A DNA stretch of 64,000 nucleotides from Acidimicrobiia bacterium. GTDB taxonomy: Bacteria; Actinomycetota; Acidimicrobiia; Acidimicrobiales; Poriferisodalaceae. Positions 1 to 7,926 of the stretch are shown here, one piece after another. The notes below the pieces were generated by a model that saw only the letters and a program-made list of their open reading frames with translations, did no database searches and was not told where the DNA came from. How positions within the stretch are numbered: the first letter of the stretch is position 1; each line of letters begins with the position of its first letter. The stretch is from NCBI GenBank assembly GCA_022826045.1, contig JAJDVQ010000100.1, positions 16,999 to 80,998 on the forward strand, read 5' to 3'. The translations under genes were made by a program, and so were the position numbers.

Positions 1-1185
1 GCAGGCGCCGGCGCCACCAAGATCCTGGCGGCTCTCGGCGCCGAGGTGATCCGTATCGAAGACCCGGTGCGGCAAGGGAAGTGGGACATCCTGCGAGGCA
101 CCCAGCCGTTCGTGGGCGACCACCGCGGCATCGAAGCCGGAGGCTCGTTCAACAACCACAACGCCGGCAAGCTCGGTATCACGCTCAACCTGCGCGACGA
201 CCGGGCCAAAGAACTCCTCCGCGACCTGGTGGCGGTCAGCGACGCCGTCACCGAGAACTTCGCGGCCGGCGTGCTCGAGCGGCTCGGCTTCGGCTACGAA
301 GCGCTGAGGCGGATCAAGCCCGACATCGTCTATGTGTCGAACTGCGGCTTCGGTGCCGATGGGCCCTATGGCAGCTTCCGGTCGTGGGGACCGATCGTGC
401 AGGCCGTCTCGGGTCTCACGTTCCAGTCGGGGCTGCCCGACTTGCCGCCCGCCGGCTGGGGCTACTCATTCATGGACCACACCGGCGCCTACTACATGGC
501 CACGGCGATCCTGATGGCGCTGTTCCACCGGCGGCGCACCGGTCAGGGCCAATGGGTCGACCTCGCGTGCATCGAGGCAGCAGGAACGCTCCACGGCGCC
601 GCGTCGCTGGACTTCACTGTGAACGGCCGCCCGGCCCGGCGGAGCGGGATGCCCAACAGCAACCGATCCCAATCGCCCGCGATGGCACCCCACGGCATCT
701 GGGCCTGCAACGGCGACGACGAGTGGGTCGCGATTGCAGTGCGCCACGACGAGGACTGGCAGCGCTTCGCCCGAGCGGTCGGCGAGCCGTGGACCGGCGA
801 CGAGCGATGGGAGCGCCTCGCCGGGCGCCTGGCGCACGAGGACGAGCTCGAGCGCCTAGTCGGCAGCTGGACGGCCGGCCGGCCCAAGCACGAGGTTGCG
901 GGATCGCTCGTCGCGGCGGGTGTGCCAGCTGCGCCGGTGCTGCGCCCGAGCGAACGCATCGACGGCGATCCCCGCACCCGGGACTGGGGTCTGTGGGTCA
1001 CCGTTCCGCACAGCGCCGTGGGTGACACCCGGGTCGAGGGTCTGCCCGTGCGCCTGTCGGAAACCGACTGGGCGATCGGCCGCGGCGCTGCGTGCTTGGG
1101 CGAGGACAACCAGTACGTGTTCGGCGATGTGCTCGGCCGCAGCGCCGACGAGATCGCCGAGCTCGAAGCCGACGGGGTCATCTGA
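1..1185 (+). CDS. CaiB/BaiF family CoA transferase (5' end outside window)
   Basis: The frame is open from base 1, so the gene starts upstream; 394 residues are visible. Family III CoA transferases move CoA between acyl groups in the cytoplasm through an enzyme-aspartyl intermediate. The Rossmann start (AGAGATKILAALGAEVIRIE) lacks only the first residues seen in the family. The segment MDHTGAYYMATAILMAL near residue 158 carries the Asp expected to be catalytic. The TGA stop shares its last base with the ATG of the next gene, a second CaiB/BaiF protein, so the two are translationally coupled and may form a heteromer. The substrate cannot be told from sequence. Confidence 0.9.
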   Translation, partial: AGAGATKILAALGAEVIRIEDPVRQGKWDILRGTQPFVGDHRGIEAGGSFNNHNAGKLGITLNLRDDRAKELLRDLVAVSDAVTENFAAGVLERLGFGYEALRRIKPDIVYVSNCGFGADGPYGSFRSWGPIVQAVSGLTFQSGLPDLPPAGWGYSFMDHTGAYYMATAILMALFHRRRTGQGQWVDLACIEAAGTLHGAASLDFTVNGRPARRSGMPNSNRSQSPAMAPHGIWACNGDDEWVAIAVRHDEDWQRFARAVGEPWTGDERWERLAGRLAHEDELERLVGSWTAGRPKHEVAGSLVAAGVPAAPVLRPSERIDGDPRTRDWGLWVTVPHSAVGDTRVEGLPVRLSETDWAIGRGAACLGEDNQYVFGDVLGRSADEIAELEADGVI

Positions 1186-2468
1186 TGTCTGCGTTCGATG
1201 CCTCGTCCCCAGCAAGCCCCCGCCCCCTCGACGGTATCCGGGTCATCGAGCTGACCTCAGAACGATGCGCGCTCGCAGGCAAGCTGCTCGCCGACATGGG
1301 CGCCGATGTCATCGTGGTCGAGCCGCCCGGCGGGTCGCCGATGCGCGCCTACGAGCCGTTCGCCGGCGATGAGCACGATCGGGAACAAGCGCTGTGGTGG
1401 TGGCACTACAACACTTCCAAGCGCTCGGTCGTGCTCGATCTCGACGAGACCGGCGGCGCTGATGACTTCCGCCGCCTGGTGAGCACCGCCGACGTGGTGA
1501 TTGAAGCCGAGCCGCTCGGCCGTCTCGACGCAGCGGGGCTCGACTGGCGCCAGCTCGGCGCGGCTTCGCACGCGGCGATCGGCGCAGCCCAGCCCTCGCC
1601 CGATGCCAGCGGGCGCAACGAACGGCTCATCTGGGTGTCGATAACGCACAACGGACGAGAACGCCCCGACCCTCCCGCCACCGATCTCACCGTGCTGGCT
1701 GAAGGCGGTCCCGTGTGGTCGTGCGGCTACGACGATCACACCATTCCTCCGGTGCGGGGCGGCGGCAATCAAGGCCTGCAGATGGCCTGCCACTACGCCG
1801 TCGCCACGCTGATGGCAGCGCTGATGTGGCGGGAGGATTCAGGCCGCGGGCAGCTCATCGACGTCTCCATGCTCGCTGCCGCCAATCTGACCTGCGAGTT
1901 CGCGACCTACTTCTGGCTGAACCAGCAGGTCGATGTGCAGCGCCAGACCGGCCGCCACGCCCTTCCGCAGATCTCCGAGCCCACCCAGGTGCGCTGTGCA
2001 GACGGGCGCTGGCTCAACACCGGGGTGCCGCCCCGGCGCGGACCCGAGTTCGCAGCCCTCTCAGGGTGGCTGGCCGAATTGGGACTGGCCGGCGAGTGCT
2101 CCTCTACCGAGCTGCTGAAGCTGGGCGAGAGCTATGAGCAGATCGACATCCTCCACCTCGACGCGGATCCGCTCAGCGCGGAAGTGTTCGGAGCCGGCCG
2201 CGACACCATCAACTTCCTGGCCGAGCGGCTCGGCGCTCATGAGCTCTTCGTGGGCCTGCAGTCGATCGGCCTCGCTTGCGGCATCGTCTATTCGCCAGAG
2301 GAGATGCTGGCCGACGAGCACTTCGTGGCCCGGGGCTTTCCCGTCGAGATCGATCACGACGGCACGCCGGTCACCTACCCAGGCGCGCCCTACAGGTTCT
2401 CAGCCACGCCGTGGCGCGCCACACGGGCGCCACGTCTCGGCGAGCACCAGGATCTGCTCGCCGACTGA
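1185..2468 (+). CDS. CaiB/BaiF family CoA transferase, probably lacking the catalytic Asp
   Basis: This is a 427-residue family III CoA-transferase homologue. I chose the ATG at 1185 because it overlaps the stop of the preceding gene (TGATG) and is followed directly by the family N-terminus (PLDGIRVIELTSERCALAGKLL near residues 13-33). Further upstream in-frame codons only translate the neighbour out of frame. At the position where the upstream paralogue has MDHTG, this protein reads GLQMA before a matching helix (CHYAVATLMAAL), so by eye the nucleophilic Asp is missing. Heteromeric enzymes such as BbsEF have one active and one inactive subunit; that this pair works the same way is inference. 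Confidence 0.88.
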   Translation: MSAFDASSPASPRPLDGIRVIELTSERCALAGKLLADMGADVIVVEPPGGSPMRAYEPFAGDEHDREQALWWWHYNTSKRSVVLDLDETGGADDFRRLVSTADVVIEAEPLGRLDAAGLDWRQLGAASHAAIGAAQPSPDASGRNERLIWVSITHNGRERPDPPATDLTVLAEGGPVWSCGYDDHTIPPVRGGGNQGLQMACHYAVATLMAALMWREDSGRGQLIDVSMLAAANLTCEFATYFWLNQQVDVQRQTGRHALPQISEPTQVRCADGRWLNTGVPPRRGPEFAALSGWLAELGLAGECSSTELLKLGESYEQIDILHLDADPLSAEVFGAGRDTINFLAERLGAHELFVGLQSIGLACGIVYSPEEMLADEHFVARGFPVEIDHDGTPVTYPGAPYRFSATPWRATRAPRLGEHQDLLAD

Positions 2469-2493
2469 CCGCCGCTGCACTGTCGGCAGGCGG

Positions 2494-3606
2494 CTAGGCG
2501 GCTGTGGCTACTGATTCGGTGGCGGCGAGGCCCACGGGCGGGGCGTCCCACTCCTTGAGCACAGGCAGCACCTCGGTGGCGAACAGATCGCGGTTGCGGC
2601 GCGCCTCGGTCCAGGTCATGCCGGCGTAGCAGAGGTTCGGGAAGAACGCCGCCATGTCGATCTTGTCCTTGATGACCTGCAGCTTCTCGAGCACCTGATC
2701 GGGCGTGCCGTAGGGCATGAGCCGGGTGAAGTCCTCAGCAGCGCCACGGGCCCCGTGGCGGTCGATGTACTTGGAGATGCCCTCGTAGAACTCGTAGCCC
2801 TTGACACCCTCGTGCGGGCGCTTGGGCCCGAACTCGTAGTGCTTCATCACCGTGCCGTAGTAGTTGCCGATGTGCTCCATCGCCTTCTCCTCGGCACGCT
2901 CGGCGTTGGTGTCCACCCAGCAGAAGCCGCCTGACAGGGGCGGGGGCGGTGGCGCAGTGTGGTGCTTGGCCCACTCGCCGTGGTATGCGGCGAAATCTGA
3001 CTCGACGATCTCCCAGGGCTTCTGGGGGATCACCAGCAGGCCGATGCCGAGCTGTGCCATGAGCGGCATGCCCTCAGGCGACACGGCGGCGGCGTAGGTG
3101 CGGCCCTTGAAGGAGTGCTCCGGCCGGGGGCGGATCTCGCGGCGGGGCTGGGTGACGAACTCGCCGTCGTGCTCCACGTAGCCCTGCTCGAGGCCCTCGA
3201 TGAGCATCTTGGCGTACTCCAGGAACCGCTCCCGGCTGGAGTTCATGTCCACCCGGAAGCCCTCGTACTCGATCCGCGCCAGGCCGCGGCCGATGCCCAA
3301 GATCAGCCGGCCGTCGGACAGGTTGTCGAGCATCGTGACCTGCTCAGCGACGCGCATCGGGTCGTGCCACGGCAGCACGATGACCGCGGTGCCGAGCTGC
3401 AGGTTTGTCTTGCCGGCGACCCAGGTCAGGAACTGCACCGGGTCGGGGCACATCGTGTAGTCGGTGAAGTGGTGCTCCACCGTCCAGATCGAGTCGAAGC
3501 CGAGATCCTCGGCTTCCTCGACCATGCGGATCTCCTGCTCCCAGACCTCGCGGTCCGAGAGTGCGTTCTCCGGATTCTGAAAAACAGCCGAGTAACCGAC
3601 GTGCAT
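2494..3606 (-). CDS. LLM class flavin-dependent oxidoreductase
   Basis: The 370-residue protein has the bacterial luciferase-like (TIM-barrel) pattern: the start MHVGYSAVFQNPENALSD, then DSIWTVEHHFTDY near residue 40, then DNLSDGRLILGIGRGLARIEY near residues 95-115. Members bind FMN or F420 and act as monooxygenases or dehydrogenases. I chose the ATG at 3606 because AGGTAGGGGG lies about 6-9 nt upstream and because residues encoded further upstream do not look like the family. The gene converges on the CoA-transferase pair with 25 nt between stops. Substrate and cofactor preference are unknown. Confidence 0.88.
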   Translation of the reverse strand: MHVGYSAVFQNPENALSDREVWEQEIRMVEEAEDLGFDSIWTVEHHFTDYTMCPDPVQFLTWVAGKTNLQLGTAVIVLPWHDPMRVAEQVTMLDNLSDGRLILGIGRGLARIEYEGFRVDMNSSRERFLEYAKMLIEGLEQGYVEHDGEFVTQPRREIRPRPEHSFKGRTYAAAVSPEGMPLMAQLGIGLLVIPQKPWEIVESDFAAYHGEWAKHHTAPPPPPLSGGFCWVDTNAERAEEKAMEHIGNYYGTVMKHYEFGPKRPHEGVKGYEFYEGISKYIDRHGARGAAEDFTRLMPYGTPDQVLEKLQVIKDKIDMAAFFPNLCYAGMTWTEARRNRDLFATEVLPVLKEWDAPPVGLAATESVATAA

Positions 3607-3823
3607 GACGTGCCCCCTACCTCTGGCCGCTTGTGCCGCGACCAAAATCTAATGTTAGGCAGATTCTCGACCTGCCGTGGCCGGGCCGAAGCCGTTGCCG
3701 CGATGTGCGTACGTGCTGCCGCAGAGCCAGCACGGTTCACGCGCAGTGGAGCCATGCACGGTCGAGGACCCGACGGTTAGCGTCGGTCCAAATCGAAGCA
3801 GGAGAACGCAGGAGAACACGGTC

Positions 3824-4567
3824 ATGGAGACAACGGCGGTAGCGCGCAGCATGCGCGGCTCAGTGGGGATGCTGGCGATGGACTGGCTGATGGATCCGTC
3901 CACGCTGGAGAAGGCGGCGCAACGCGGCATGGCCGAGGGCCTTGGGGCGTATGCAACCGGCCGGCTGGGAGTGCTCGGCGAGTGCCCGGTCGACAACGTG
4001 ATCGGGGCGGCGTTCTTCTGGAATCCCGACACCATGCGCTCGGCCGTCGAAGCGGGCCGCGCGGTCATGAGCCCATCGCAGGGGGCGCTGATCTGGGCCG
4101 ACATCTGCACTGAGTACGGCGATAAGCGGCTCGCCGGGATGGAGGGCGCGGAGCGCTTGGGCGAGCTGCTCGAGCGAGTCGTCGACGCGGCAGTCCCCCA
4201 GGGTGCGCCGACCTTCGTCGGCTGGCGAGACATGCCCCGGCCCGGCGAACCCGGACCGGCTCATGCCTTCTTCATGGCCCAGATCATGCGTGAGCTGCGT
4301 TTCGGTCGGCATGCCGTTGCCGTGCAGGCGCTGGGCATGGGGCCGCTCGAAGCGATCCTGTCGGGTCCTGCCGGCGAATGGAATGCCGAGTTCTTCGGCT
4401 GGCCGAAGCCCTATCCGGACGTCAGCCACCTCGCCGACGCACGCGACGAGATCGAGTCGCTCACCGACAAGGTCCACGCGCCCGACTTCGAGTGCCTGAC
4501 GCCCGACGAGCGCGCCGAAGTGCGCGAGTTGGCGAAGGCCGCTCGCTTCCACAATCCCGACGAATAG
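3824..4567 (+). CDS. SCO6745-family protein
   Basis: The 247-residue protein resembles the actinobacterial SCO6745 family. It has an alpha-helical N-terminal segment (EGLGAYATGRLGVLGECP near residues 37-54), the AAFFWNPDTMRSAVEAG stretch, and later GWRDMPRPGEPGPAHAFF with HAVAVQALGMGPLEAILS. The family has no established biochemical role that I know. The ATG at 3824 has GGAG nine bases upstream; an open frame from 3677 adds non-conserved residues and was trimmed. It is divergent from the LLM oxidoreductase, and the roughly 217-nt gap holds both promoters. Confidence 0.7.
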   Translation: METTAVARSMRGSVGMLAMDWLMDPSTLEKAAQRGMAEGLGAYATGRLGVLGECPVDNVIGAAFFWNPDTMRSAVEAGRAVMSPSQGALIWADICTEYGDKRLAGMEGAERLGELLERVVDAAVPQGAPTFVGWRDMPRPGEPGPAHAFFMAQIMRELRFGRHAVAVQALGMGPLEAILSGPAGEWNAEFFGWPKPYPDVSHLADARDEIESLTDKVHAPDFECLTPDERAEVRELAKAARFHNPDE

Positions 4568-4598
4568 CCGAGCCGAGCGCCTCGCCGGCTGCGTCACG

Positions 4599-5087
4599 TC
4601 AAGCGGCGGGCGCAGGTTCCGTGGCGGGTGCCCACTGTTCGAGTGGGGCGGCTTCGCTGATCATCTGCATGCCGAGGGCGGCGAGGGCTCGTTCGACTTC
4701 GGCGGGTTTGGCGGGCCGGTAGATGTCGGTGAGGCGGCTGGCGCGTGAGGGGCGCATGCCGATGCGATGCGCCAGTTCGGCCGCAGTGACGCCCTGAGCG
4801 AGCATCGCCTCGTGCAACGCGAACTGCGCCGCGACGGCCGGTGACACGGAGACCAGCACCTGTCCGGGTCCGGGTGCGCTCGGAGCCGGGAAAGGTTGAT
4901 TGTCGGCGATGCAGAAGCTCAGCGCCGTCTCGAGGCAGTCCCGCAGGCGACCGTTCACCTCTACGAGAGAGTCGCCGCAGGTGTGCGCTCCGTGCACGTC
5001 GGGAAACGTTGCGTTGTAGCCCTCACGTCCGGTGTCGCGCAGGTGCTCTTCGTCGAGTTCCACAGCACAGGGATACGCAAACGACAT
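4599..5087 (-). CDS. hicB: HicB-type antitoxin with C-terminal DNA-binding domain
   Basis: This is a 162-residue antitoxin of the HicAB type II system. Residues 1-75 form the HicB RNase-H-like domain (YNATFPDVHGAHTCGDS, then LRDCLETALSF), which binds and blocks HicA. Residues from about 83 contain a helix-turn-helix (LHEAMLAQGVTAAELAHRIG, then RPSRASRLTDIYRP) likely to bind the operon operator for autoregulation. It lies 3 nt downstream of hicA on the same strand. The toxin-first order is normal for HicAB. The tail is Ala/Pro-rich. Confidence 0.85.
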   Translation of the reverse strand: MSFAYPCAVELDEEHLRDTGREGYNATFPDVHGAHTCGDSLVEVNGRLRDCLETALSFCIADNQPFPAPSAPGPGQVLVSVSPAVAAQFALHEAMLAQGVTAAELAHRIGMRPSRASRLTDIYRPAKPAEVERALAALGMQMISEAAPLEQWAPATEPAPAA

Positions 5088-5090
5088 GTC

Positions 5091-5297
5091 TCAGAACCCT
5101 TGTTTCTCGATTCCCAGATCTCGCAGAATGCTGCGGAGCGTCCCGGGCTTCATCTCACCTCTCGGCAGTGTGACCCTGCGATTTCCCAATCCCACCTGGG
5201 CGTGGCTGCCTTTGCCACGGTCGGGCAGGTAGCGGACCTGCAGCCCACGCTTGCGAGCGTAGCGGCGAAGTCTGCGGAGGAATTCCTGGTCGGTCAC
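5091..5297 (-). CDS. hicA: HicA-type mRNA interferase toxin
   Basis: The 68-residue protein has the HicA double-stranded-RNA-binding fold: an N-terminal helix (EFLRRLRRYARKRG), the catalytic strand with DRGKGSHAQV (His in GKGSH), a RRVTLP strand, and the closing GEMKPGTLRSILRDLGI. HicA toxins cleave mRNA and are neutralised by HicB, encoded immediately downstream. The start is uncertain. I used the GTG at 5297 because the preceding in-frame residues do not match the family; an in-frame TTG at 5312 is the alternative. The frame stays open upstream but is not HicA-like there. Confidence 0.82.
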   Translation of the reverse strand: MTDQEFLRRLRRYARKRGLQVRYLPDRGKGSHAQVGLGNRRVTLPRGEMKPGTLRSILRDLGIEKQGF

Positions 5298-5493
5298 CGG
5301 TTGCCATACCAACCCAGTCGGCAATGTGCGGCAAGCGAATTTCGGTTCGCGGGAATCAGCGGTGCTGATCGGCCATGATGTTCGCCGCCGCGCCGACCGA
5401 GCGCTGCGGACAGGGGCTTGCAGATGAGATTCGGCCTGATCTCGGCGAACTTGATGGGCAACGTCGATGGCGCTGCTGCACAGGAGAGAAGCA

Positions 5494-7074
5494 ATGGCTG
5501 AATACGGCGACGGCGACGCGATCAGCCACGAGCAGCGGGTTGCCGAGATGCAGGCCCGAGCCGAGGTGATCCGCCGGGACATGGGCGGCGCGTCGAAGAT
5601 CCGCGCCATGGAGGCAGAAGGCGACCGGACGATCCGCCAGCACATCGATGCGCTCCTCGACGACGGCTCCTTCCGGGAGATCGGCACGTTCAGCCGGTCG
5701 CTCCGCCCTGAAATGCGCGACATCACGCCCGGCGACGGCAAGATCGGCGGGCACGGCAATGTGGACGGCCGGCCGGTGGCGGTGTTCGGCGACGACATCA
5801 CGGTGCTGCGCGGCTCGAGCTCCATCGTGGGCACTCGCAAGGAAACCCGCCTCTACGACCGCGCGCTCACCATGGGCATTCCTGTCGTGCACTTCGGCGA
5901 GACCGGCGGCGGCCGCATTCCCGATCTCATGGGTTCGGAGGGCATCTCCGAACCCGGTGCCATGTTCGAGATGGCCCAGCGGCGTCACCGGGTGCCGATG
6001 GCCACCATGATCTGCGGCCAGTCGTTCGGCGGCTCGTCGTTCGTGTCGGCCATGAGCGACTACGTCGTCATGGTGCGCGGCTCGTGCTTGGCAGTCACCT
6101 CGCCGAAAGTGTTCGAGATCGCCACCGGCGAAGTCATCTCATTCGAGGATGTGGGCGGCGTGGACGTGCACGCTCGCATCACCGGGCAGATCGATCTCGG
6201 CGTCGACACCGACGAGGAGGGGTACGAGGCCATCCGGCGGTGGCTGTCGTACATGCCGTCGAATGCCTGGCAGCCAGCGCCACGGGCCGAGCCGACAGGA
6301 GACGACGGACCTGACCCCCAGCTTGCCAAGATGGTGTCGGCCCGGCGCACTCGCGGCTACGACATGCGACGTGTCGTCGCCCGCATCTGTGACCCTGGGT
6401 CCGTCTTCGAGATGCAGCCGAACTACGCCCGCAATGTGGTGTGCGCGCTCGCCCGGCTGGACGGGTACGCGGTGGGCGTCATTGCCAACAACCCGATGTT
6501 CCAGGCGGGAACCCTCGACCCGCAGGCCTGCCACAAGGTCATTCGCCTCGCGACCGTGTGCGACTCGTACAACATCCCCATGATCTTCCTGGTGGACGTG
6601 CCGGGCTTCATGGTCGGCAAGCGTGTCGAGCACGATCTGATGCTCCACTGGGGCATTCGCATGATGCATGCGCTGCAGAATGCGTCCGCGCCCACGCTCA
6701 CGGTGTGCCTGCGCAAGGCATTCGGCATGGCCTGGCAGGCCATGAACGGCTCCCGGATGCCGAGCCATGGCATCTACTGCTGGCCTGGTGCGGAGGTCGG
6801 CTTCATGGATCCTGAAGTCGGCGTGAACGTGGCGTTCGGCTCGAAGCTCTCGCGCATCGCCGATCCCGACGAGCGCGAGGCCGAGCGGCTGAAGCTCGTG
6901 GCCGAGGTGGCTGAGGCGACGAACCCCTTCGAAGCAGCCGGCACGATGCGCATCGACGAGATGATCGACCCGGCCGACACCCGCAGTGTGCTCATCTCGG
7001 ACATTCGGATGCTGGCCAATCGGCCGGTGCCGCCGCCCGAGCAGCGGCCGCTCAGCTACTGGCCGAGCTGCTGA
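5494..7074 (+). CDS. Acyl-CoA carboxylase carboxyltransferase (beta) subunit
   Basis: The 526-residue protein is a biotin-dependent carboxyltransferase like propionyl-, methylcrotonyl- or geranyl-CoA carboxylase beta chains. It transfers carboxyl from biotin to an acyl-CoA. The N half has the crotonase-like acyl-CoA site (VVHFGETGGGRIPDLMGSEG near residue 140). The C half has IPMIFLVDVPGFMVGKRVEH near residue 360 and the AEVGFMDPEVGVNVAFG region near residue 435. AGGAGAG six bases upstream fixes the ATG at 5494. No biotin carboxylase or biotin carrier gene lies nearby, so the alpha chain must be elsewhere. The acyl substrate is unresolved. Confidence 0.9.
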   Translation: MAEYGDGDAISHEQRVAEMQARAEVIRRDMGGASKIRAMEAEGDRTIRQHIDALLDDGSFREIGTFSRSLRPEMRDITPGDGKIGGHGNVDGRPVAVFGDDITVLRGSSSIVGTRKETRLYDRALTMGIPVVHFGETGGGRIPDLMGSEGISEPGAMFEMAQRRHRVPMATMICGQSFGGSSFVSAMSDYVVMVRGSCLAVTSPKVFEIATGEVISFEDVGGVDVHARITGQIDLGVDTDEEGYEAIRRWLSYMPSNAWQPAPRAEPTGDDGPDPQLAKMVSARRTRGYDMRRVVARICDPGSVFEMQPNYARNVVCALARLDGYAVGVIANNPMFQAGTLDPQACHKVIRLATVCDSYNIPMIFLVDVPGFMVGKRVEHDLMLHWGIRMMHALQNASAPTLTVCLRKAFGMAWQAMNGSRMPSHGIYCWPGAEVGFMDPEVGVNVAFGSKLSRIADPDEREAERLKLVAEVAEATNPFEAAGTMRIDEMIDPADTRSVLISDIRMLANRPVPPPEQRPLSYWPSC

Positions 7075-7179
7075 GGCCCGCAGGCTGAGTAGCCCACGGA
7101 CGCGCCAGCGAGCAGTAGCGTCTTGGAGCAATGCCGAGCGACCATGATGACGGTCGGGAGCTTCGGTAGTTCGTACCAT

Positions 7180-7193
7180 TGCCGACGTCGGCA
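7180..7193. promoter_or_regulatory. Perfect 14-bp palindrome upstream of ABC exporter operon
   Basis: TGCCGACGTCGGCA reads the same on both strands and lies 21 nt before the GTG of the ABC ATPase gene. The symmetry and position suit an operator for a dimeric regulator, but no regulator gene is adjacent and a GC-rich palindrome of this size could occur by chance. Confidence 0.35.
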
Positions 7194-7214
7194 GCGACTG
7201 GGGAGATCTCTGAC

Positions 7215-7916
7215 GTGATCGATCTCGAAGGCGTCACCAAGCACTATGAAGTCGGCCCTGTGCTGGTGACGGCGCTGGCCGGCATCGACCTGCACGTCGA
7301 TACCGGCGAGTTCGTCGTCGTCCTTGGTGCATCCGGCAGCGGCAAGACCACGACGCTCAACATCATCGGCGCCTTGGACGTGCCGTCGTCTGGCAAGGTG
7401 ACCGTCGGCGGACGCGATCTCACCACGTCAAACCGCAGCGAGCTCTTTGCGCTGCGGCGCGAGACGGTCAGCTTCATCTTCCAGAGCTTCAACCTCTTCC
7501 CGGGACTGACCGCAACCGAGAACGTCGAATTCGGCATGGACGTCTCCGGCAAGAGCGGCTCGGCCGATCCCGCCGACATTCTCGACTCCGTCGGGCTCGG
7601 CCACCGGCTCGGTCACTTCCCGCATGAGCTGTCGGGCGGTGAGCAGCAGCGCGTCGCCATCGCGCGAGCACTCGCCACCGGCAACCCGGTGCTGCTCGCT
7701 GACGAGCCCACAGGCGAGCTGGACTTCAAGACGGGTGCCCAGATTCTCGAATTGCTCGCCGAGCAAGCCAACCAGGACCGGGCAGTGCTCGTGGTGACCC
7801 ACAACCGCGAGATCTCCCGGATGGCCGACCGCGTCGTGGAAATGAGCAGCGGGCAGATCATCAGCGACGGTCCACCCGAGGGCGGCAAGACTCCGCTGTC
7901 CGAGCTCCACTGGTAG
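7215..7916 (+). CDS. ABC transporter ATP-binding protein (MacB/LolD type)
   Basis: The 233-residue ATPase has Walker A LGASGSGKTTT near residue 38, the Q-loop FIFQSFNLFPGLT, the signature ELSGGEQQRVAIARALA, Walker [13 protein letters not shown] and the switch His in VVTHNREISRM. The pattern VVLGASGSGKTT and the partner permease place it in the MacB/LolD/FtsE-like group. It powers the FtsX-type permease encoded 10 nt downstream. The GTG at 7215 has GGGGAG nine bases before it; an in-frame TTG further upstream adds 12 residues without support. Confidence 0.92.
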   Translation: MIDLEGVTKHYEVGPVLVTALAGIDLHVDTGEFVVVLGASGSGKTTTLNIIGALDVPSSGKVTVGGRDLTTSNRSELFALRRETVSFIFQSFNLFPGLTATENVEFGMDVSGKSGSADPADILDSVGLGHRLGHFPHELSGGEQQRVAIARALATGNPVLLADEPTGELDFKTGAQILELLAEQANQDRAVLVVTHNREISRMADRVVEMSSGQIISDGPPEGGKTPLSELHW

Positions 7917-7926
7917 GCCGGCAGCA

